From Acinetobacter sp. ANC 7912 (GTDB lineage Bacteria; Pseudomonadota; Gammaproteobacteria; Pseudomonadales; Moraxellaceae): 64,000 nucleotides of DNA. Location of the stretch: the NCBI RefSeq assembly GCF_039862785.1, contig NZ_CP156795.1:2170001-2234000 (forward strand), given 5' to 3'. The position numbers and the translations under genes were made by a program. The notes under the pieces are model-generated. The model was not told the origin of the DNA, did not search any database, and worked only from the letters and a program-made list of their open reading frames with translations. This document shows, piece by piece, positions 23,326-33,638 of this stretch. The stretch's first letter is position 1, and each line of letters opens with the position of its first letter.

Positions 23326-24408
23326 TTAAGCATTGCGTTTTGCAAACTCATCCATGAATTTCACCAGGGCTTGTACACCTTCTAGCGGAACGGCATTGTA
23401 AATACTTGCACGCATACCACCGACTGAACGGTGACCCGCCAAGTTCAACAGGTGATTTTCTTCAGCTTCTTTCAGGAACTGTTTTTCCAGCTCTGGCTTA
23501 GCCAAAGTAAATGGTACATTCATGATTGAACGGTTTTCTGGTGCAATCGGATTTGCATAGAAGTCGCTAGAATCAATGTAGCTGTACAGCAATTCCGCTT
23601 TTTGCAGGTTCACTTTGTGAATCGCTTCCACACCCCCCTGTTCCAGTAACCATTCGAATACCAGACCAGACAGGTACCAAGCATAAGTTGATGGTGTATT
23701 CACCATAGAACCGTTTTTCGCTTGGTCTGCATATTTCAGGATGCTTGGAATTTCTGGTTTAGCTTGATCCAAAAGATCGTTACGGATAATCACCAGAGTC
23801 AGACCTGCAGGACCGATGTTCTTTTGCGCACCGGCATAGATCAGACCAAATTTAGACACGTCGATCGGAGCAGACAGAATGCTTGAAGAGAAGTCACAAA
23901 CCAGTGGCTTGTCAGTTTCTGGAATATTGGCGAATTGCAGACCACCGATGGTTTCGTTATCTGCATAATGCACATAAGCGGCATCATCAGACAGGTTCCA
24001 GGTGCTTTGATCGGCAATGGCCAATTTACCGTCTGCAGTTTTGGTACCTGCTTCAACAACATTGATGTCGCCATAGCGTTTTGCTTCTTTTAACGCTTTT
24101 TCAGACCAGATACCAGTATGGATATAATCCGCTTTGTTATTTTTGCCCAGCAGGTTCAGTGGAATCGCTGAGAATTGCAGAGATGCACCACCCTGTAAGA
24201 ACAATACTTTATAGTTCTCAGGAATGTTCATGAGTTTGCGTAGGTCTGCTTCGGCCTTTTCCGCAACCGCGACATAGTCTGCACTACGGTGGCTCATTTC
24301 CATGATCGAAAGACCCTTGCCCTGCCAGTCAAGCATTTCAGCTTGAGCCTTTTCAAGTACGGCAGTAGGTAATGCAGCAGGACCAGCACAGAAGTTGTAC
24401 GCGCGCAT
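23326..24408 (-). CDS. serC: Phosphoserine aminotransferase SerC
   Basis: A 360-residue PLP-dependent class V aminotransferase. It converts 3-phosphohydroxypyruvate to phosphoserine and also acts on 4-phosphohydroxythreonine precursor in vitamin B6 synthesis. The start 'RAYNFCAGPAALPTAVLEKA', the PLP-lysine region 'LIYAGAQKNIGPAGL' and 'HRSVGGMRASIYNAV' near the C-terminus are typical. The ATG at 24408 has GAAAGGA eight bases upstream; nine earlier codons are open but unlike the family. pdxB, the preceding enzyme in the B6 branch, is also in this window. Confidence 0.96.
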   Translation of the reverse strand: MRAYNFCAGPAALPTAVLEKAQAEMLDWQGKGLSIMEMSHRSADYVAVAEKAEADLRKLMNIPENYKVLFLQGGASLQFSAIPLNLLGKNNKADYIHTGIWSEKALKEAKRYGDINVVEAGTKTADGKLAIADQSTWNLSDDAAYVHYADNETIGGLQFANIPETDKPLVCDFSSSILSAPIDVSKFGLIYAGAQKNIGPAGLTLVIIRNDLLDQAKPEIPSILKYADQAKNGSMVNTPSTYAWYLSGLVFEWLLEQGGVEAIHKVNLQKAELLYSYIDSSDFYANPIAPENRSIMNVPFTLAKPELEKQFLKEAEENHLLNLAGHRSVGGMRASIYNAVPLEGVQALVKFMDEFAKRNA

Positions 24409-24792
24409 GATTTTTCCTTTCAGAGTGAAACACAATAAAATGATGGCATTTAACCATATCTCGGCGTAGCTTGCACAAAATTATTTCTATCTAGGAATGA
24501 AGATAGAGTCAAAAAATCAATGTAGATTCGAGGGATAATTTGAATGTGTTTTATTTTTCAGAGCTTAACTGAGTGATTTTATTTGTGTGTAATCTTCTAG
24601 AGCAAATATCAAAATAAATCCTTTGGCAATGGGCTGAAATTTAATCATGGTTCATTCAATGTTGATGAGTACTTTAAAAGTAAACCTCTTTTCGATGACA
24701 CAATACTACAACTGAATCTGTCGCTGACTTGCAAGCACTTGATTTATAATGCAGCTTAAACTGAATGAATGTAACAATTACATCACCACTTT
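24409..24792. other. Divergent spacer between serC and the export operon
   Basis: A 384-bp AT-rich region with a perfect TATAAT at 24745-24750, 42 bp before the TolC-like start. No matching -35 sequence stands at the usual distance. No reading frame or stable RNA structure was recognised. Confidence 0.4.
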
Positions 24793-26256
24793 ATGAGCAT
24801 AAAGAACAATAAACGACGTGTCTGCTGGGGTTTGACCGTGCTTGCATCCATGATGTATGGCACCCTTACACATGCGCAAAGCATCAGCTTTCACGATGCT
24901 GAACGACAGTTATTACAACGCAGCTATAGCAACCAGGCTTTCCAAAGTCTGGAACAGGCTGCAAAACTTGAAGCAGAAGCGGTTAAAGGTATAGGTTTGC
25001 CAAGGGTTGATCTGAATATTCGGGCTTATGCCTTTCGTAATGAATTAGATATTCCTTTAGGTGCTGTTAAAAATAACCTTGAGCAGTCACTTACCAATGG
25101 CTTAAATAATAAAATTGATGAGTTTAATTTAGATCAAAATATTGCTGACCCGCTTAAAGAAGGCCTGAAACAACCTATTCATGATGGAGTGGGTTTAATT
25201 CCTGATTCATCCAATGTAGTGCTGAGAGATGAAGTTATTCGCCCGACTGTTTCCGTGATGATGCCACTTTATACCGGTGGCCTGACCCGTAGTGCCAAAG
25301 AAATTGCCAATATTCAGGCGGGTCGCAGTGAACTCAGCAATCAACAGCAGCAGGACACTCAACGCTTTGAACTGATTCAGGCATATTTCAATGTACAGCT
25401 GCAAAAGCAGCTACTCGAAGCAGCGCGTTTTAACGCAACTGCTATGCAGCAGCATTATCGCAATGCCCTGAAAATAGAACAGCAGGGCTTTATCAGCAAA
25501 GGGCAACGTATGCAGTTTGAAGTAGCGCGTAACAATGCAGAGCGTGCCCAGCAAAATACCCAAACCAACCTCAAGGCCGCACTGTTCCAGCTGAATAACC
25601 TGTTGCAGGACAACAGCATTACCGAACTGAGTACACCTTTATTTGTCAATCGTGCTGAACCGCAAAATGTCAATGTTCTGCTCAGCAGCTTTAGTGAGAA
25701 CTCCCCACTGATCAAAAAAATGCAGCTGGATACCGAACTGGCCAAAGCCAATGTCAAAGCCCAACAAGCAGCAAAAAAACCAAATGTGTTTGCCTTTGGC
25801 GAATACAGTCTGGATGAAAATGAAAATTGGATTGTGGGTGTCGCAGCACGCTATAACCTGTTCTCTGGCGTGGATAAAAACAAGTCTATTCAGGCAGCAG
25901 AGCTGAAACGCTTTGCTGCTGAACTCATGACGGCGCGCACTCAGCAAGAAATTGAAAACCTGATTTATAAATCCTTTAGTGAAGCCGTCAGTGCTCAGCA
26001 AAGTGACGTATTACTACAACAGAACTTAAAAGCGGCTCAGGAAAATCTGCGGATTCAGGAATTATCTTTTAAAGAAGATGTTGGGACGGCCAATCAGGTG
26101 ATTGATGCACAAAACATGCTAAGTAGCCTGAAAGCGGAAATGGCGGTGAATGCCTATAAATATGTAATGTCATTGGCCACCCTGTTGCAAAGTCATGGTT
26201 CGCTTGCAGAATTTCCCAACTATATGCAACATGCCAATACCCACTATATTCGTTAA
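24793..26256 (+). CDS. TolC-family outer membrane efflux protein
   Basis: A 487-residue outer-membrane channel subunit, the exit duct for the adaptor and permeases encoded downstream. A signal peptide ('GLTVLASMMYGTLTHAQ', cleavage near residue 28) is followed by two OEP repeats rich in long amphipathic helices. The first includes 'FELIQAYFNVQLQKQLLEAA' and the second 'IENLIYKSFSEAVSAQQSD'. The 'VMMPLYTGGLTRS' and 'ARYNLFSGVDKNKSIQAAE' beta-strand turns are characteristic. There is no strong Shine-Dalgarno. The stop overlaps an ATG (TAATG), showing tight operon packing. Confidence 0.92.
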   Translation: MSIKNNKRRVCWGLTVLASMMYGTLTHAQSISFHDAERQLLQRSYSNQAFQSLEQAAKLEAEAVKGIGLPRVDLNIRAYAFRNELDIPLGAVKNNLEQSLTNGLNNKIDEFNLDQNIADPLKEGLKQPIHDGVGLIPDSSNVVLRDEVIRPTVSVMMPLYTGGLTRSAKEIANIQAGRSELSNQQQQDTQRFELIQAYFNVQLQKQLLEAARFNATAMQQHYRNALKIEQQGFISKGQRMQFEVARNNAERAQQNTQTNLKAALFQLNNLLQDNSITELSTPLFVNRAEPQNVNVLLSSFSENSPLIKKMQLDTELAKANVKAQQAAKKPNVFAFGEYSLDENENWIVGVAARYNLFSGVDKNKSIQAAELKRFAAELMTARTQQEIENLIYKSFSEAVSAQQSDVLLQQNLKAAQENLRIQELSFKEDVGTANQVIDAQNMLSSLKAEMAVNAYKYVMSLATLLQSHGSLAEFPNYMQHANTHYIR

Positions 26257-26267
26257 TGGAGCCACAC

Positions 26268-27350
26268 ATGACTGATGCGCAAAAGCCAGAACACCCAGTT
26301 GATGAGCAGGCTTCAGAAATGAATCAAGACCATCAGACTGAGGATCTTTCGACTGAAACAGCAAAAGAAAAACCTGTAAAAAAATACCTGTTACTCGCTA
26401 CGCTTCCTATACTCCTAGCGCTAATCGGTTTTGGCTTATGGAAAACCTATCAGCCCAAAGACATTGAACTGCAAGGCCGGGTTGAAGCAGAAACGGTGCA
26501 AGTTGCGACTAAAGTGCCAAGCCGGATTGAAGCGGTGTATATCCATGAAGGTGATGAAGTCAAAAAAGGCCAAGTACTGGTCAAACTGAATAGCCCTGAA
26601 GTGGAAGCAAAAAAACAGCAGGCTTTAGCAGCTTTGCAATCTGCCTTGGCTTTGCAATCCACCGCCGAACGTGGCTCCCAGGACGAAAATGTTGCTTCAC
26701 TATATGCCAACTGGCAGTCCCTTAAGGCACAGGAACAACTCGCTAAAACCTCCTATCAACGTGGTGCGAACCTATACAAAGAAGGTGTCATTTCCCGCCA
26801 GCGCCGGGATGAGCTGTATGCCGCTTCGCAGTCTGCTGCACAAATGACTGAAGCCGCTTATCAGCAATATCTTCGCGCTCAACGTGGTAGTACCCCACAG
26901 CAAAAAAGCTCAGCTGATGCTCAGGTAGAAATTGCCCGTGCAGCAGTCGCGGAAGCCGATGCACTTGAAGCCGAGACCGAACTGCTGTCACCAATTGATG
27001 GGACAGTATCTAAAACCTATGGCAATGTCTCTGAACTGGTCGCTGCTGCTGTGCCGGTGGTCAGCCTAATTTCTGCAAAACGCTGGATCAGCGTGAATAT
27101 TCGCGAAGACCAATATGCGGCTCTCGGTGAAAACAAACAGCTGGAAGGCTTTATTCCAGCACTCAATAAAACTGCAACCTTTAAAGTCAAAGGTATCAGT
27201 GCCGAAGGTGAATTTGCCACCATTAAAACCACCCGACAGACTGGCGGTTATGATGTGCGCAGCTTTAAAGTCCATCTGGTTCCAGTGAACGACATTCCCG
27301 GGCTAAAAGTCGGTATGAGTGTGCTGTTTAAACTGCAAGAGCCAAAATAA
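26268..27350 (+). CDS. HlyD-family periplasmic adaptor (membrane fusion) protein
   Basis: A 360-residue adaptor. A cytoplasmic acidic tail of about 40 residues precedes one transmembrane helix ('YLLLATLPILLALIGFG'). Next come a biotinyl-lipoyl-like half ('RVEAETVQVATKVPSRIEAV'), a coiled-coil hairpin (about residues 95-225, with 'GVISRQRRDELYAASQSAAQ'), the second lipoyl half ('ELLSPIDGTVSKTYGNVSEL') and a beta barrel. The ATG at 26268 has GGAG six bases upstream; an earlier in-frame ATG at 26256 overlaps the previous stop. It should bridge the ABC-2 permeases and the TolC-like protein. Confidence 0.92.
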   Translation: MTDAQKPEHPVDEQASEMNQDHQTEDLSTETAKEKPVKKYLLLATLPILLALIGFGLWKTYQPKDIELQGRVEAETVQVATKVPSRIEAVYIHEGDEVKKGQVLVKLNSPEVEAKKQQALAALQSALALQSTAERGSQDENVASLYANWQSLKAQEQLAKTSYQRGANLYKEGVISRQRRDELYAASQSAAQMTEAAYQQYLRAQRGSTPQQKSSADAQVEIARAAVAEADALEAETELLSPIDGTVSKTYGNVSELVAAAVPVVSLISAKRWISVNIREDQYAALGENKQLEGFIPALNKTATFKVKGISAEGEFATIKTTRQTGGYDVRSFKVHLVPVNDIPGLKVGMSVLFKLQEPK

Positions 27351-28493
27351 ATGCAAACAGGATTCTGGGCAGGCATCCAGCGCGAACTGCGCTATTTATT
27401 CCGCGAAAAGTGGGATCTGGCACTGGTTCTGCTTGCACCTGCCTGCATCCTGATTCTGCTGGGCGGCATGTTTGCTCAAGGCAAACCGGATCATTTACCG
27501 ATTGCGATTATTGATCAGGATCAAAGCAGCCTGAGCAGTAAGATTTATGATCATTTATCTTTGAATCATACCTTACAAGTGCATACCGTTTCCGATCAAA
27601 TGGTCGAAATCGAAAAGCTATTAAACGAAAATAAAATCTGGGGCTATATTCATATTCCTGCCGGAGCCGAGCAGCGACTGGTCAAGGCCCAAGATGCCGA
27701 AATCAGTATTGCTTTCAACCAAAGCTATTTCAGTATCGGTAATACCATTTCTTCAGCCATGCTACTCAGCACCTTGCAAGCCCTAGCTGAATTTACTGGT
27801 AAGCAGTATCTAGTTAACACGCTCCCCTATCTGAATGCACCTACACCGAATATTAAAATTTCCCCACTGTATAACCCACAGCTGAATTATGAATTTTATC
27901 TGGAACCCTATATGGTTCCGGCGATTCTACACTTGCTACTTTGCTGCTGTGTGGCATTTACGGTAGGTCAGGAACTGAAACGGCATACCTTTCAGGAATG
28001 GATCAGTCAGCAAAGCCTGTGGTCAGCGCTGCTGTCTAAAAATCTGGTCTATGTGGCAATCTTCTGCGTCTGGACCTGGATCTGGATGATATGGATAGTG
28101 GAAATTCGTGGCTGGTTTATTGCCGGATCACTAGGACTGATTTTATTGACACAAGTGTTGTTCTATAGTGCTTATGCCTTTCTCAGTAGTGCTGTTGTAC
28201 TTGTCACGAAGGATCTCACCAAATCTTTTGGCCTACTCGCAGTCTATGGCGGTTCATCGCTCAGCTTTGCTGGAGTTACTTTACCCCTGAACAATGCCCC
28301 ACTGTTTACCCAGTTCTGGGCCAATATCATTCCCTATACGCCCTATGCCAAATTACAAACTGAGCAATGGGTGATTGGCAGTCCGCTCTATCTGTCCCTG
28401 CAACCGTTATTGGTACTCGCTGTCTATGTAATACTTTATGCGGTGCTAGCTTATATTTTTCTGAAAAGAACAGCCCAAGGAGTGTCCTCATGA
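27351..28493 (+). CDS. ABC-2 type transporter permease, first copy
   Basis: A 380-residue membrane protein of the ABC-2 permease type (YhhJ/YbhS-like). One N-terminal helix ('WDLALVLLAPACILILLGG') is followed by a large periplasmic domain with 'LPIAIIDQDQSSLSSKIYDH' and five C-terminal helices. It begins directly after the adaptor stop and overlaps the second permease by four bases. No Walker motif is present in it, and no ATPase gene is found in the operon. In relatives such as YbhGFSR, the ATPase (YbhF) is encoded alongside. Confidence 0.9.
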   Translation: MQTGFWAGIQRELRYLFREKWDLALVLLAPACILILLGGMFAQGKPDHLPIAIIDQDQSSLSSKIYDHLSLNHTLQVHTVSDQMVEIEKLLNENKIWGYIHIPAGAEQRLVKAQDAEISIAFNQSYFSIGNTISSAMLLSTLQALAEFTGKQYLVNTLPYLNAPTPNIKISPLYNPQLNYEFYLEPYMVPAILHLLLCCCVAFTVGQELKRHTFQEWISQQSLWSALLSKNLVYVAIFCVWTWIWMIWIVEIRGWFIAGSLGLILLTQVLFYSAYAFLSSAVVLVTKDLTKSFGLLAVYGGSSLSFAGVTLPLNNAPLFTQFWANIIPYTPYAKLQTEQWVIGSPLYLSLQPLLVLAVYVILYAVLAYIFLKRTAQGVSS

Positions 28494-29599
28494 AAGCACT
28501 TTGGGCAGCTTATTGCCAAACTTTTAAGGATATTATTGCTAATACCAGCATCTTCACGACACTGATTTTATCGGTATTGTTTTACAGTTTTTTCTATCCA
28601 ACCGCATATAAGGCGGAACAGGCAGAAGCATTACCTATTGTTATCGTGGATGAAGAACAGAGTGCGCTAAGTAACACCATTATCAGTCATGTTAGCCAGA
28701 GTCCCAATGTGCAGATTACAGCAGTTACCGGAAATTTTGCTGAAGCCAAACACATGGTCGAAACCCAGCAAGCCGATGGCATCCTATTATTGCCAGACAA
28801 TCTTTCCCAGACCATCCGGCATGGAGAAAATGGCGGGATCGGATTGTATTTAAGTGCTGCCAATTTCCTGATTACTAAACAGATCGGTTTAGGATTGGTT
28901 TCATCAGTTGAAAATACTTTAAGTGAATATGCCGAACGCTTTAGCGAGATTTCGCATTTTTCTCCTGCCCTATCCATTCACCAGATTCCGCTATTTAACC
29001 CGCTGTCAGGTTATGGCAGTTATGTATTTCCAGCTGTAGCACCGTTGATTATTCATCAGACGATTTTTCTGGGACTGAGCATGCTGTTGGCGCTGTATCG
29101 GGAAAATAAACAGATCATCAATCTGACCCGTTTGTCCGGGATTAGTCTGGCCATTCTGACCATTGGTTGTCTGGGCTGTTACTACCTGTTTGGCTTTACC
29201 TTCTGGTACTTTGATTATCCGCGTGGCGGGAATTTCTGGGGTATGCTGTTGGCTGTACCTATCTTTGTGTTTTGCATCATTGGGATTTCCACCCTGTTTG
29301 CCAGCTTTCTGGACATGCCGGAACGTGCTGGACACGTCATCGTGTTTACCTCGATTCCGCTGTTTATGCTCTCGGGCGTAGCCTGGCCCTATGCTGCCAT
29401 GCCTGCCTGGATGCAAATGCTGGGACAAACTCTGCCTTCAACACAAGCCGTGCATTTATTTATTCAACTCAATCAGATGGGTGTGCCGACCTCGCTGATA
29501 CTTGGCAAGTTAGCCTATTTGCTGGCTGTGGGAAGCATTTGTTTATGCTTAGGCTATTACCGTTTAAACCGACAAAATAAACAGCTTTCGTTTGATTAA
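28490..29599 (+). CDS. ABC-2 type transporter permease, second copy
   Basis: A 369-residue paralogue of the preceding permease with the same plan: an N-terminal helix ('IFTTLILSVLFYSFFYP'), a periplasmic domain with 'ALPIVIVDEEQSALSNTIIS' and five or so C-terminal helices ('GLSMLLALYRENKQIINLTR' between them). The ATG at 28490 overlaps the first permease's stop (ATGA). Together the two would form a heterodimeric channel; the driving ATPase is absent from the locus. A longer open frame upstream overlaps the first permease and is not used. Confidence 0.9.
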   Translation: MKALWAAYCQTFKDIIANTSIFTTLILSVLFYSFFYPTAYKAEQAEALPIVIVDEEQSALSNTIISHVSQSPNVQITAVTGNFAEAKHMVETQQADGILLLPDNLSQTIRHGENGGIGLYLSAANFLITKQIGLGLVSSVENTLSEYAERFSEISHFSPALSIHQIPLFNPLSGYGSYVFPAVAPLIIHQTIFLGLSMLLALYRENKQIINLTRLSGISLAILTIGCLGCYYLFGFTFWYFDYPRGGNFWGMLLAVPIFVFCIIGISTLFASFLDMPERAGHVIVFTSIPLFMLSGVAWPYAAMPAWMQMLGQTLPSTQAVHLFIQLNQMGVPTSLILGKLAYLLAVGSICLCLGYYRLNRQNKQLSFD

Positions 29600-29607
29600 A
29601 CTAGAGC

Positions 29608-30027
29608 TTATTCCCCGTAAACCCGAATATAGAAATTCTGGATTTTGGTACTGCCATTGGGCTTGTCAAAGCTGACATCGTACTGCACCAGATTCTTTGG
29701 ATAGGCAATTTCATAGCTGACCTTGTATTCACTCGGTTTGCCGGTTTCTTCCACAAAGGTTTTCACCATCAAGGTCTTGGACTTGTATTCACCCTCCGGA
29801 ATGGAATGTGAAAACTTTTTCATGGTTTTCTGGTTTTCCTGGAAATACTGCTGAAGTTTAGGATCCAGATAGCTTAGGAATTCCTCATACTTGCCATCAC
29901 GCAGGTCGTTGTAAGCAATTTCAGCTACCTTTTCCTGCGCAGGACTCGGATTCGGCACCTGATCTGTATTGCTACAACCTGCCAGCAGACCTAGTCCAGC
30001 CAGTAACATCAGTTTGGTTTTCATCAT
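29608..30027 (-). CDS. Small lipoprotein, DUF4878-like
   Basis: A 139-residue lipoprotein. The signal peptide with lipobox 'GLGLLAGC' places the lipidated cysteine at about residue 17-18. The mature part is a small NTF2/DUF4878-like fold by appearance ('AQEKVAEIAYNDLRDGKYEE', 'PSEYKVSYEIAYPKNLVQYD'), which is a guess. Two adjacent ATGs (30027 and 30024) follow GGAAATGAG. A longer open stretch reaches into gyrA and is not used. A terminator separates it from gyrA, so it likely has its own promoter. The function is unknown. Confidence 0.8.
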   Translation of the reverse strand: MMKTKLMLLAGLGLLAGCSNTDQVPNPSPAQEKVAEIAYNDLRDGKYEEFLSYLDPKLQQYFQENQKTMKKFSHSIPEGEYKSKTLMVKTFVEETGKPSEYKVSYEIAYPKNLVQYDVSFDKPNGSTKIQNFYIRVYGE

Positions 30028-30049
30028 CTCATTTCCAATCAAATCTGTA

Positions 30050-30075
30050 AAAAAGGACGCCGAAGCGCCCTTTTT
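30050..30075 (-). terminator. gyrA terminator
   Basis: On the minus strand AAAAAGGGCGC pairs with GCGTCCTTTTT around TTCG, with a single mismatch. A T run follows. Confidence 0.88.
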
Positions 30076-30091
30076 ATAAGAAGAATACAGC

Positions 30092-33058
30092 TTATTCTTC
30101 TGTGGTGTTGTCTTCATCCTGAGCTGTTTCAGCAGCATCAGTCGTTTCAGATGAAGTCTGTTCGGTTTCTTCAACCAGATCCAGTTCTTCTTCATCGTCA
30201 ACTGCTTCGATCGCTTCAACACCGACCAGTTTTTCATCTTCTGCCAGACGGATCAGACGTACACCTTGGGCATTACGGCCAGTCTGTGCCACTTCAGATG
30301 CACGGGTACGAACCAGCGTACCGCCATCAGAAATCAGCATCAGTTCTTTAGAAGCATCAATCGCAACTGCACCCACCAGCTCACCGTTACGTTCAGAGGT
30401 CTTGATTGCAATCACACCCTTACCGCCACGTTTCTTGGTTGGGAAATCATCGACCGGCGTACGTTTACCATAACCGTTTGCAGAAGCACACAGCACTTCG
30501 CCAGTTTCTGGAACCACTACCAGTGATACGATACGGCTAACCAGGTTGCTTTCTGAAGAGTCTTCATCATCCGATTCAACATCGACATCTTCAACATCTT
30601 CTACCTGAGACGCACCGATGGTCACACGCATACCGCGTACACCCTTCGCTGAACGGCCCATGGCACGAACGTCAGTTTCAGCAAAACGGATTGCTTTACC
30701 TTCATTCGAGAACAACATGATTTGCTGTTCGCCATCGGTAATTGCCACGCCTATCAGGGTATCATCACCATTCAGTTCAATGGCACGCAGACCATTTGAA
30801 CGGACATTCGAGAATTGTTCCAGCTCAACACGCTTGATGGTACCGTACTCGGTTGCCATGAATACGTAGAAGTTTTTACGCAGGTTTTCTGCCTGTTCAG
30901 CAAACTCGGCAACGACTTCATCATCCAGATCAGTTGCAGACAGTTCTACACCCAGCTGTTTCAGCTGTGAACGCAGTGCATCGGATAAGTCATCACCATC
31001 TGCCAGTTCAGCAAAGGCTGCTTCTAGCTCGGCATAGTGTGACTTGATGATGTCATTTTCTAGCAGCTTGTCTTTATTCGTTTTCACGAAGCTGCGGAAA
31101 TCTGCCAGACGATCCTTGAAGCGTTTTGGCGCATCAATCACCGGCAGAATTGCTGTAATGGTTTCGTTGTCCTCAAGCGGTAACAGATTCACCATTGGAC
31201 GACCTTTGGAACCACGAGAGGCTTGAGGTACTTCAAAGACTTTCAGACGGTAAACCTTACCGACATTGGTGAAGCAGAGTACAGTCGCATGGTTCGAAGT
31301 GACGATCAGATGACGGATATAGTCATCTTCTTTCATCGAAGTGGCTGATTTACCACGGCCGCCACGGCGTTGTGCCGCATAGTCAGATAATGGCTGAGTT
31401 TTCGCATAACCAGAGTTCGAAACAGTCAATACCACCTGTTCTTCTGGAATCAGGTCTTCACGAGAGAAGTCCACGCGAGATTCCACGATCTCGGTACGAC
31501 GTGCATCTCCATACTGTTGCAGGATTAAAGAAAGTTCTTCTTTGATCACGTTCATCAGCAGGTTAAAGTCATTCAGAATCGCGGTGTATTCTGCGATTTG
31601 TCCCAGAATCTCGGTATATTCTGCTTGTAACTTGTCCTGTTCCAGACCAGTTAGACGGTGCAGACGTAATTCCAGAATTGCACCGACCTGGGTTGGAGAC
31701 AAACGGTAAATCTCGCCATCAATACCGAATGGACGGCTTGGATCTTCACCTTCAATTTCGTCAGGGCGTACAGAAACCGCGCCCGCTTTTTCCAGTAATG
31801 CAGCCACGCCACCTGCAGCCCATTCACCGGCCTGTAAACGTTCACGTGCTTCTTGTGGGTTTGCAGAAGTCTTGATGGTTTCAATGATGGCATCAATATT
31901 CGCCAGTGCAACCGTCAAACCTTCCAAGATATGACCACGTTCACGTGCCTTACGCAGTTCGAACATGGTACGACGAGTCACTACTTCCTGACGGTGACGG
32001 ATAAACGCGGCAATAATGTCTTTCAGGTTCATCAATTTCGGCTGGCCATTATCCAAGCAGACCATATTGATGCTGAAAGCATTTTGTAGCTGGGTATTCA
32101 GGAACAGGTTATTCACGATCACTTCAGCGTTTTCACCACGCTTCAGGTCGATCGCAATACGCATCCCTTCCTTGTCGGATTCGTCACGCAGTTCTGAAAT
32201 ACCTTCCAGTTTTTTCTCTTTGACCAGTTCAGCGATACGTTCAATGGTTTTCGCCTTGTTAACCTGATATGGAATTTCAGTGAAGACAATCGTGCTACGA
32301 CCAGATTTCGCATCTTCTTCGATATGGTATTTACCACGAATGAACAGACGCCCTTTACCGGTACGATACGCGTCGACAATGCCAGATTTACCGTAGATGA
32401 TGCCGCCTGTCGGGAAGTCAGGACCTGATATGTGCTCCATCAACCCTTCAATGCTGATATTTGGATCATTGGCATACGCCAGGCAGGCATTGATGACCTC
32501 AGTCATGTTATGCGGTGCCATGTTGGTTGCCATACCCACGGCGATACCAGCAACACCATTCACCAGCAGATTCGGAATACGCGTTGGCAGCACTTGTGGA
32601 ATGCGTTCAGAACCGTCATAGTTGTCTTCCCATTCCACGGTATCTTTTTCAAGATCGCTAAGGAGTTCATGGGTCAGCTTACGCATACGTACTTCGGTAT
32701 AACGCATTGCCGCTGCACTATCGCCATCGACAGAACCGAAGTTACCTTGACCGTCTACCAACTGGTAACGCAAGCTAAAATCCTGGGCCATACGGACAAT
32801 GGTTTCATAAACGGCAGAATCACCATGCGGGTGATATTTACCGATTACGTCACCGACTACACGTGCAGACTTTTTATATGCTTTGTTATAGTCATTGCCT
32901 AATTCGTGCATTGCGAAAAGCACACGACGATGAACCGGTTTTAAACCATCTCGTACATCGGGCAATGCACGTGACACAATCACGCTCATCGCATAATCGA
33001 GATATGAGCTTTTAAGTTCATCCTCAATGGCAATCGGTCTAATTTCCGATACGCTCAT
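30092..33058 (-). CDS. gyrA: DNA gyrase subunit A
   Basis: A 988-residue GyrA, the cleavage-rejoining subunit of gyrase. The N-terminal '[20 protein letters not shown]' and the catalytic Tyr120 ('[12 protein letters not shown]') are intact. The quinolone-determining region reads '[10 protein letters not shown]' with Ser81 and Glu85, i.e. no common resistance change. The GyrA box 'QRRGGRGKS' starts the C-terminal pinwheel. Compared with E. coli GyrA (875 residues), an insert of about 88 hydrophilic residues (roughly 640-728, rich in Glu, Asp, Leu and Lys) sits between the first two pinwheel blades. The C-terminus is a long acidic tail. Confidence 0.97.
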   Translation of the reverse strand: MSVSEIRPIAIEDELKSSYLDYAMSVIVSRALPDVRDGLKPVHRRVLFAMHELGNDYNKAYKKSARVVGDVIGKYHPHGDSAVYETIVRMAQDFSLRYQLVDGQGNFGSVDGDSAAAMRYTEVRMRKLTHELLSDLEKDTVEWEDNYDGSERIPQVLPTRIPNLLVNGVAGIAVGMATNMAPHNMTEVINACLAYANDPNISIEGLMEHISGPDFPTGGIIYGKSGIVDAYRTGKGRLFIRGKYHIEEDAKSGRSTIVFTEIPYQVNKAKTIERIAELVKEKKLEGISELRDESDKEGMRIAIDLKRGENAEVIVNNLFLNTQLQNAFSINMVCLDNGQPKLMNLKDIIAAFIRHRQEVVTRRTMFELRKARERGHILEGLTVALANIDAIIETIKTSANPQEARERLQAGEWAAGGVAALLEKAGAVSVRPDEIEGEDPSRPFGIDGEIYRLSPTQVGAILELRLHRLTGLEQDKLQAEYTEILGQIAEYTAILNDFNLLMNVIKEELSLILQQYGDARRTEIVESRVDFSREDLIPEEQVVLTVSNSGYAKTQPLSDYAAQRRGGRGKSATSMKEDDYIRHLIVTSNHATVLCFTNVGKVYRLKVFEVPQASRGSKGRPMVNLLPLEDNETITAILPVIDAPKRFKDRLADFRSFVKTNKDKLLENDIIKSHYAELEAAFAELADGDDLSDALRSQLKQLGVELSATDLDDEVVAEFAEQAENLRKNFYVFMATEYGTIKRVELEQFSNVRSNGLRAIELNGDDTLIGVAITDGEQQIMLFSNEGKAIRFAETDVRAMGRSAKGVRGMRVTIGASQVEDVEDVDVESDDEDSSESNLVSRIVSLVVVPETGEVLCASANGYGKRTPVDDFPTKKRGGKGVIAIKTSERNGELVGAVAIDASKELMLISDGGTLVRTRASEVAQTGRNAQGVRLIRLAEDEKLVGVEAIEAVDDEEELDLVEETEQTSSETTDAAETAQDEDNTTEE

Positions 33059-33638
33059 GCATACTCCTTATTCTACAGGTCCAGGTTGACCTGTATTTAT
33101 ATGTCGTAAATCTAGCTAAAAATTGGCCCAAAAAAAGGTTGAACCAATATTAAAATTCAGTCGGACAGTATAGCATAAAACCGCCCAAATTAAGCCGTTT
33201 CCGATACAACTATCTAAAGGATTTTCAGTAGAAATTTTAACCAATTCACAGATTTTTACGTATAAAAAAACCTCCCCAGACAGAGGTTCATTTTGAACCT
33301 GATTTATGGGGGTTCAGGTATGGAAATTTTCACTTCGGAATCTGTAATTTTATCTGGGCAATCGAGGGGTGAAAGCTGTTTTGACCTTACTTTAAAATCT
33401 CATTGGAATCATAATCAGGCAATTAAAAACCAAGTGATTTTCTATCCAACCTATCGGGAATTCTAGCAACAGATCATTTAAGTTTTCAGAAAATGACCTT
33501 CATCAATAAAACATGAATAGAAGCATTATTTTTATCTCATCTGAGATATGTTGATTCTCATCTTTATATACCAAAAAACAGCGTATCTACTTTTTTTATT
33601 TTCAGATTCATCATCTCATCATAAATCGAACCAAGATC
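33059..33638. other. Spacer upstream of gyrA, largely non-coding
   Basis: About 580 AT-rich bases hold the gyrA leader and promoter, which I could not fix. A 7-bp hairpin AGGTTCA/TGAACCT lies at 33284-33300. A possible 48-codon frame (33320-33466) follows GGGGG by eight bases, but its composition gives no support for coding. Confidence 0.4.
33320..33466 (+). CDS. Possible small open frame (48 codons), doubtful
   Basis: An ATG eight bases after GGGGG opens a 48-codon frame beginning MEIFTSESVILSG and ending in YPTYREF. It has no signal peptide, hydrophobic helix or recognised motif. It is listed only because it has a plausible ribosome-binding site in a gap with no other gene. Confidence 0.2.
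   Translation: MEIFTSESVILSGQSRGESCFDLTLKSHWNHNQAIKNQVIFYPTYREF

Noticed and set aside
24745..24750. A full promoter call for the export operon
   Set aside because: The TATAAT is perfect but no -35 hexamer stands 16-18 bp upstream, so only the -10 was noted.
32750..32850. Possible quinolone-resistance change in gyrA
   Set aside because: The determining region has Ser81 and Glu85, the susceptible residues.
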